The position numbers were made by a program, and so were the translations under genes. A stretch of 37,528 bases of DNA, taken from an uncultured Clostridia bacterium. GTDB lineage: Bacteria; Bacillota; Clostridia; Lachnospirales; Anaerotignaceae. Below are positions 33,372 to 37,528 of the stretch, piece by piece; position 1 is the stretch's first letter, and each line of letters opens with the position of its first letter. Below the pieces are notes generated by a model, which made no database searches, had not been told where the DNA came from, and saw only the letters and a program-made list of their open reading frames with translations. The stretch is from the NCBI GenBank assembly GCA_944377425.1, contig CALWEX010000090.1:1-37528 (forward strand), read 5' to 3'.

Positions 33372-33424
33372 ATTATAAACCTCCCATACCATAAAACTGC
33401 TAATTATTTAATTTCTATGTTTTA

Positions 33425-33453
33425 ATTGTAAAATATTATTTTAAATATGTCTA
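33425..33453 (-). promoter_or_regulatory. Sigma-A promoter for the flavodoxin operon
   Basis: On the minus strand, TAGACA (33453-33448), a 17-base spacer and TACAAT (33430-33425), each 5/6. Start near 33418, leader about 47 bases. Confidence 0.72.
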
Positions 33454-33573
33454 ATGCCTATATTAAATTATTTTTAATTCATTTTTTGAATAATAAAACT
33501 AAGAGTCATTAAAAAGATTATCTCTTTCTTTTAAATAAAATTCTAATCAATATTTTTTATTACACTAATACAT

Positions 33574-33613
33574 AAAAACAGGTAAAAGCTTTTCTAAACT
33601 TTCACCTGTTTTT
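33574..33613 (-). terminator. Intrinsic terminator after the aldo/keto reductase gene
   Basis: A 15-bp stem with one wobble pair (33574-33588 with 33599-33613, core ACAGGT/ACCTGT) around a 10-base loop with T-runs, 30 bases past the stop. Confidence 0.88.
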
Positions 33614-33643
33614 ATTAAAATCCCCTAAATTAATAATAACTTA

Positions 33644-34474
33644 TTAAAAAGTAACATTATTTGGGTCAGCACCAGTAATGCTGTTATATTGATTTTCGTT
33701 CATATCATCTATTGTTTTCATATCCTCAGCAGACAGTTCAAAATCAAATATATCTATATTCTGTGCTATGCGCTGAGGGTTTGTTGACCGTGGTATAGTC
33801 ACTATATCTTGCTGCAAATCCCACCTAAGCATTACCTGAGCCGATGTTTTATTATATTTTTTGCCTATTTCATTTAGTATAGGATTATTAATCAATGTGC
33901 CTGAGCCAAGTGGCGACCATGCCTCACAAACTATACCTTCTTTTTTACAATAAGCTATAAGCTCTTTTCTGGTATTCTTAGGATGTATTTCAATTTGGTT
34001 AACCATTGGGGCTATGGACTGAATTTTTTCAAGTTCTTTTAAATGATGTATCTCGAAATTACAAACACCTATTGCGCGTACAAGCTTTTCTTCATATAGT
34101 TTTTCTAAAACTTTCCAAGTTTCACAAAAGCATCCTTCAATAGCCCAGTGAATTAAATATAAATCAACATATTCCATATTAAGCATTTTAAGGGAATTCT
34201 CAAAAGCCTCTCTTTGCCTATGTTCTCTCTGAGCATCATTCCATACTTTTGTTGTAATAAAAATATTTTCACGGCCTATACCTGATTCTGCAACAGCTAT
34301 TCCAACTTCATTTTCGTTTTTATAACGAGTTGCTGTGTCAATGTGCCTATATCCGCTCTCTAAAGCTGCATTAATAGCGGAAATCGTTTTGCCTTCCATA
34401 TTATATACACCTAACCCCAAATATGGAATTTTAACATCGTTTCGCAAAACAGCACATGAAGTTGAATTAAGCAT
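33644..34474 (-). CDS. Aldo/keto reductase
   Basis: NADPH-dependent carbonyl reductase of the TIM-barrel AKR superfamily. From the ATG at 34474, 276 residues; the frame extends to a GTG at 34483, but that overlaps the GGAAGGG site. The catalytic tetrad is visible: D46 (HIDTATRY), Y51, K76 (ITTKVW) and H109 (LIHW). The cofactor-binding end is IPRSTNPQRIAQNIDIFDFELSAEDM. It is the last gene after the DegT-like and TIGR04076 genes. Substrate unknown; 2,5-diketogluconate reductase-like annotation is typical for such sequences. Confidence 0.95.
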   Translation of the reverse strand: MLNSTSCAVLRNDVKIPYLGLGVYNMEGKTISAINAALESGYRHIDTATRYKNENEVGIAVAESGIGRENIFITTKVWNDAQREHRQREAFENSLKMLNMEYVDLYLIHWAIEGCFCETWKVLEKLYEEKLVRAIGVCNFEIHHLKELEKIQSIAPMVNQIEIHPKNTRKELIAYCKKEGIVCEAWSPLGSGTLINNPILNEIGKKYNKTSAQVMLRWDLQQDIVTIPRSTNPQRIAQNIDIFDFELSAEDMKTIDDMNENQYNSITGADPNNVTF

Positions 34475-34510
34475 ATACATCACCCTTCCATAAATAATTA
34501 GTGATTATGA

Positions 34511-34816
34511 TTAATCCTCAACCCTTTCAATAAGAAAGTACACTGGCCTTAAACCGTCTGTACAACAGGTTATCTGTTTGCCTTCGCCTTTAATCCAAGA
34601 AAAATTACCACCTGTAACAAGAGCTACTATATCCTTATGTATGTCAGCCCAAGCAAAGCCGCAAAAACCTTCCGGCATTTTACTTACTTTTTCTGTATAA
34701 AATACCTGCCCTTCTTTAAACGTTTCGCAGTAATCCAAGTTAGGGTCTTTTGAATAATCTTCAATAAAATCTTTCATAAGTGTTCTTTTTAAAACAGTAA
34801 TTTTAACTTTTGCCAT
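34511..34816 (-). CDS. TIGR04076-family small protein
   Basis: 101-residue protein of a small family without known function. The pattern is MAKVKITVLKRT at the N-terminus, CETFKEGQVFYTEKVSKMPEGFCGFAWADIHKDIVALVTGG in the middle, and CCTDGLRPVYFLIERV at the end; conserved cysteines at about residues 29, 52 and 84-85 suggest redox or metal chemistry. AGGAGG precedes the ATG. It lies between the DegT-like enzyme and the aldo/keto reductase on one transcript. Confidence 0.8.
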   Translation of the reverse strand: MAKVKITVLKRTLMKDFIEDYSKDPNLDYCETFKEGQVFYTEKVSKMPEGFCGFAWADIHKDIVALVTGGNFSWIKGEGKQITCCTDGLRPVYFLIERVED

Positions 34817-34838
34817 AATTACCTTCCTCCTTTGTAAA

Positions 34839-35924
34839 TCAGCATTTTATTCTTTGCCATTTATTAATTAATTCTGCCATTCTAACCATATCATCTATGC
34901 CATAATTATGATTTACTGGCAGAGCAAGAATTTTTTCACTTCTTTTTACTGAAATAGTATTGTCACAAAGCAGAGGAATATCTTTAATATTCCAATATAC
35001 AGCAGTAAATATTTTATTTTCTGCTAAATGCTTTTTAAGTGAATCCCTGTTATCTGTATATATAGGGTATATGAACATACATTCATTATCACTTATATTG
35101 TTAAAGACTGGCTTAATAGTATCAAAATTAATGTTTTCCATAAGCGCTTTTACGTTGCTTTTTCTTCTATTTTTAATTTCCAAAACACTAAAACACGACA
35201 AAACAAATTTATCAAAATCCGGCATTTTAGTTAAATAGTTAGTTTTATTATATTTTTCTGTCAGCTCTCTATCAAACTTATTAAAATATTCACTTATTAG
35301 TTCCGTATTTTCCATTAGACCATTTCTTTGAAAAAACTGCATTATCATGGCGTAAACTCTTTGTGGGTCTTGCCTTTGGTCTAAATTTTCATATAGTTTA
35401 TTATCAATATTTTCCTTGCTGTATAAAACACCGCCGCAAGGTGATGGGAACCATTTATAAAGCGCACATGTTCCATAATCACCAAATGTTAGGGGAGCAG
35501 AAAGCAAAGAGTGCGTCGCATCCTCCACTATTTTAAAATTATATTTATTCTTAAGTTCTATTAGTCTTTTAACCTGTTCTTTTGGTAAAAGTTTGCCGCC
35601 AAACTGCACAACACAAACTAATTTTACTTTAGGTGTAATTAAAGCTTCAAGTGATTGAAAATCTATTGTAAAGTCATCGTTAATGTGGTAAAAACCCAAT
35701 TTGCCAGCAGAAGAAAAACCTTGTATTACAGAAGAACAAGTATAATCTGGCAATAAAACTTCTGCATTATTATAAAGCATAGCCACAGCCTTAAGACATG
35801 CCCTTCCACAGTCTAAATACAGTGTATTGTATTTAGAAAGATAGTCAAATACAGAGTCTTTGGCTATGGCAAGATTGCCGGGGTCGAGGTCATAATAATA
35901 AGAATAATTAATTGTTTTAGCCAT
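34839..35924 (-). CDS. PLP-dependent DegT/DnrJ/EryC1-like aminotransferase
   Basis: Fold-type I PLP enzyme of 361 residues. The PLP-binding aspartate is D135 in KIVEDATHS and the Schiff-base lysine is K157 in CALYKWFPSPCGG. The order (LPDYTC, VCVVQFGG, VEDATHS, YKWFPS) matches sugar aminotransferases of the DegT/StrS family or related enzymes. The DegT family more often has a histidine-containing HSFxxxK motif, so this is a divergent member. No nucleotide-sugar gene is nearby. GGGGGAG precedes the ATG. It is first of a three-gene group with the TIGR04076 and aldo/keto reductase genes. Confidence 0.8.
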   Translation of the reverse strand: MAKTINYSYYYDLDPGNLAIAKDSVFDYLSKYNTLYLDCGRACLKAVAMLYNNAEVLLPDYTCSSVIQGFSSAGKLGFYHINDDFTIDFQSLEALITPKVKLVCVVQFGGKLLPKEQVKRLIELKNKYNFKIVEDATHSLLSAPLTFGDYGTCALYKWFPSPCGGVLYSKENIDNKLYENLDQRQDPQRVYAMIMQFFQRNGLMENTELISEYFNKFDRELTEKYNKTNYLTKMPDFDKFVLSCFSVLEIKNRRKSNVKALMENINFDTIKPVFNNISDNECMFIYPIYTDNRDSLKKHLAENKIFTAVYWNIKDIPLLCDNTISVKRSEKILALPVNHNYGIDDMVRMAELINKWQRIKC

Positions 35925-36468
35925 TTTATTTTCATCTCCCCCAAAAATATATTAATACCGTTTTGTTATATTTAATTTATATGATAATAAAATAAATTTC
36001 ATTTTTTAATCGTCACATAAACACATATTTTTATGCATATGCACATTAAAATATAAACCAATAATTCCTTCTAAATTTAATAAAAACTGTTGATTTTCGA
36101 TATTTCATAAAATACTGAATTGCATCTAAATTTATTTATTTTTCACTTTAAAATATGCGTTTTTAGCGAATTTTTAATTTAAAAATTTCAGAAACCTTTG
36201 TGCTTAAAATTACGTCTTTATGTCTAAATTTATACTTTTAATCTATTTTGTAACTATAATTAAACAGAATTAATTTTAAACTAAACTTTTATTTACTTAA
36301 ATAATTTAATCATCATAACTTTTATATAGCATTATGGATTTTGGGATATATTTTGCCAACTAAGTATAATCAGTATTAGTATGTTTGATTGGTAAAATAT
36401 TTTAAAAAGCATATAGTAATTTGAATTAATAATGTTTTAAATACCTGACATAATTATTTATTGCCTTA
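35925..36468. other. AT-rich intergenic region
   Basis: 544 bases of roughly 80% A+T with no open frame, RNA-like helix or terminator that I can support. The promoter of the DegT-like gene should lie at its left end. Confidence 0.5.
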
Positions 36469-36780
36469 TCATAATTGAAATATTGCTATAATCCAAATTC
36501 CTATAAAAGCTGCTGTTGACAAACAGAATATCACTCGAAGTAGATTTTTATACCATCCTGAAAAACAGTCCTGATAAAAAATTGTTTCATACATAAAAAC
36601 AATATGTAGTACAGCCGGCAAAGGAGAAAACCCCAAAATAAAAATTCTTGAAAGTGCTCCAGGTATGAAGTCTATATCAAAAATCCAAAATATATATCTA
36701 ACAAAAATTATCATTATGTATGCTTCAAATAAAAACAAAAAAATGTTTATAAACTTCCATCTTTCTTCACGCTCTTTCAA
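36469..36780 (-). CDS. Small membrane protein A of a related pair
   Basis: 103 residues with three predicted transmembrane segments (about 12-33, 40-66 and 80-102) and a charged N-terminus MKEREERW. Function not recognised. The start is TTG with a strong GGGGGGAG site 6 bases upstream. The segment VFMYETIFYQDCF followed by the last membrane helix resembles LFIVETVFLQNVF in the next gene (36833-37243), so the two look like paralogues. Confidence 0.55.
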   Translation of the reverse strand: MKEREERWKFINIFLFLFEAYIMIIFVRYIFWIFDIDFIPGALSRIFILGFSPLPAVLHIVFMYETIFYQDCFSGWYKNLLRVIFCLSTAAFIGIWIIAIFQL

Positions 36781-36832
36781 ATTTTTCTCCCCCCTAACTG
36801 TAATAAAACATTTTACTTATAAATTGCAAAAT

Positions 36833-37243
36833 TTAAAAAATAGCTGCAACATACATAACGTATCCAAATAAAAAATCAATAATTGTTCCTGCAAAACAAA
36901 ATCTGCGCATTTTTTTCCTGTGGCTTTCTGTAAATACGTTTTGTAAAAAAACCGTTTCAACAATAAATAAAAATTTAAGTAAAACAATAATGGGAATATT
37001 AGTCATATTATCAATGAAGTCAGGTAATAAAATGTTTTCATAATTAGGCATTATTAAACTAAAAATTAAACACACAATAATAAATGGAACATAGAACTGT
37101 AAAATGAAGAAAAAAATATTAACTTTTTGAAGAATTTTAATTAAAACGTTCATATTATCAACCATGCTTTCATTTCTTAAAAATCCATTTATAATTTTAC
37201 CTCTTAAATTATTATAAAATAAATCTATATTAATCTCAAACAT
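36833..37243 (-). CDS. Small membrane protein B of a related pair
   Basis: Up to 136 residues; hydrophobic segments at about 42-65, 83-103 and 118-136. Function not recognised. The start is uncertain: the first ATG (37243) lacks a ribosome binding site, and ATGs at 37165 or 37153 would give about 110 or 106 residues, closer to protein A. It shares the ETxFxQxxF motif with protein A, then a basic stretch (SHRKKMRR) and a final helix. Confidence 0.5.
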   Translation of the reverse strand: MFEINIDLFYNNLRGKIINGFLRNESMVDNMNVLIKILQKVNIFFFILQFYVPFIIVCLIFSLIMPNYENILLPDFIDNMTNIPIIVLLKFLFIVETVFLQNVFTESHRKKMRRFCFAGTIIDFLFGYVMYVAAIF

Positions 37244-37444
37244 TGATTTCTAATCATTTTAAAAACATTTGTAATTGTATTAAAAGCTTTTCTGAATGCT
37301 GTTGTAATAAAGTAGGCTTTAATAAAATAAAAAAAGCTTAAATCCCTTATAATTTGAAATACTTCCTCAAAATTTTAGAATAAACAATTTACAAACTACA
37401 GAGAATTAAGCTTTTTTGTTAATTTATTTATTTCAAAAAATATG

Positions 37445-37528
37445 TTAACCTTTCTTTTTATACAGAGCGGCAATCATATAAACACTCTGCTCTATACCTA
37501 TTTTTCCACTGTCCAAACACAGCTCATA
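37445..37528 (-). CDS. Possible C-terminal end of a gene entering from the right edge
   Basis: On the minus strand a frame is open from the window edge to a TAA at 37445. It encodes 27 residues, ending KIGIEQSVYMIAALYKKKG. The residue mix looks like real protein but is too short to assign. Between it and protein B (37244-37444) there is only AT-rich DNA. Confidence 0.4.
   Translation of the reverse strand, partial: YELCLDSGKIGIEQSVYMIAALYKKKG

Overview
The window is low-GC DNA from a spore-forming member of the Firmicutes, most likely class Clostridia. The evidence is the rimP-nusA-ylxR-ylxQ-infB-rbfA-nrnA-truB-ribF-rpsO-pnp order, a YunB sporulation gene, AGGAGG-type ribosome binding sites, some GTG and TTG starts, and SH3/NlpC-P60 and M23 wall hydrolases. 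I could not identify the family or genus. No insertion sequence, phage gene, CRISPR array, rRNA or functional tRNA was seen.

Layout. (1) 1-10520, minus strand: the translation and RNA-metabolism operon, from rimP down to pnp, which runs off the left edge. rpsO has its own promoter and a leader that folds like an S15-type three-way junction. Two strong hairpins lie between rpsO and pnp. (2) 10554-14494, minus: purA, purB and purC, separated by intrinsic terminators. (3) 14543-18122, minus: an Mrp/NBP35 ATPase and two secreted wall hydrolases, with near-consensus promoters before mrp and the NlpC/P60 gene. (4) 18396-21934, minus: yunB followed by larE, larB, larC1 and larC2, which make the nickel-pincer nucleotide cofactor. 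larC is split into two frames and no larA is present. (5) 22094-24963, plus: a class A penicillin-binding protein with its own promoter and terminator.

(6) 25052-31190 is the most interesting part: an RNA repair and surveillance locus. Read on the minus strand it holds three tandem structured RNAs (28883-28603), a Ro60-like protein with a vWA domain, the RNA ligase RtcB and a nucleotidyltransferase. Two overlapping WYL-domain regulators diverge from it on the plus strand. The three RNAs share a closing helix with compensatory changes and an identical ACAGCAA internal-loop strand. Only the third carries a tRNA-like module, with a D arm and a perfect T arm but no usable anticodon loop or acceptor stem. 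They look like bacterial Y RNAs, but the partner protein reads to me as the DUF2828 type rather than a canonical TROVE protein, and the regulators are WYL proteins rather than RtcR.

(7) 31306-35924, minus: a small redox and stress-type group (cupin, two-domain carboxymuconolactone decarboxylase-like protein, flavodoxin, aldo/keto reductase, TIGR04076 protein, DegT-like PLP enzyme). (8) 35925-37528: AT-rich DNA with two related small membrane proteins and the tail of a possible gene at the right edge.

All calls come from reading the sequence. Family names rest on remembered motifs and no database search was run.
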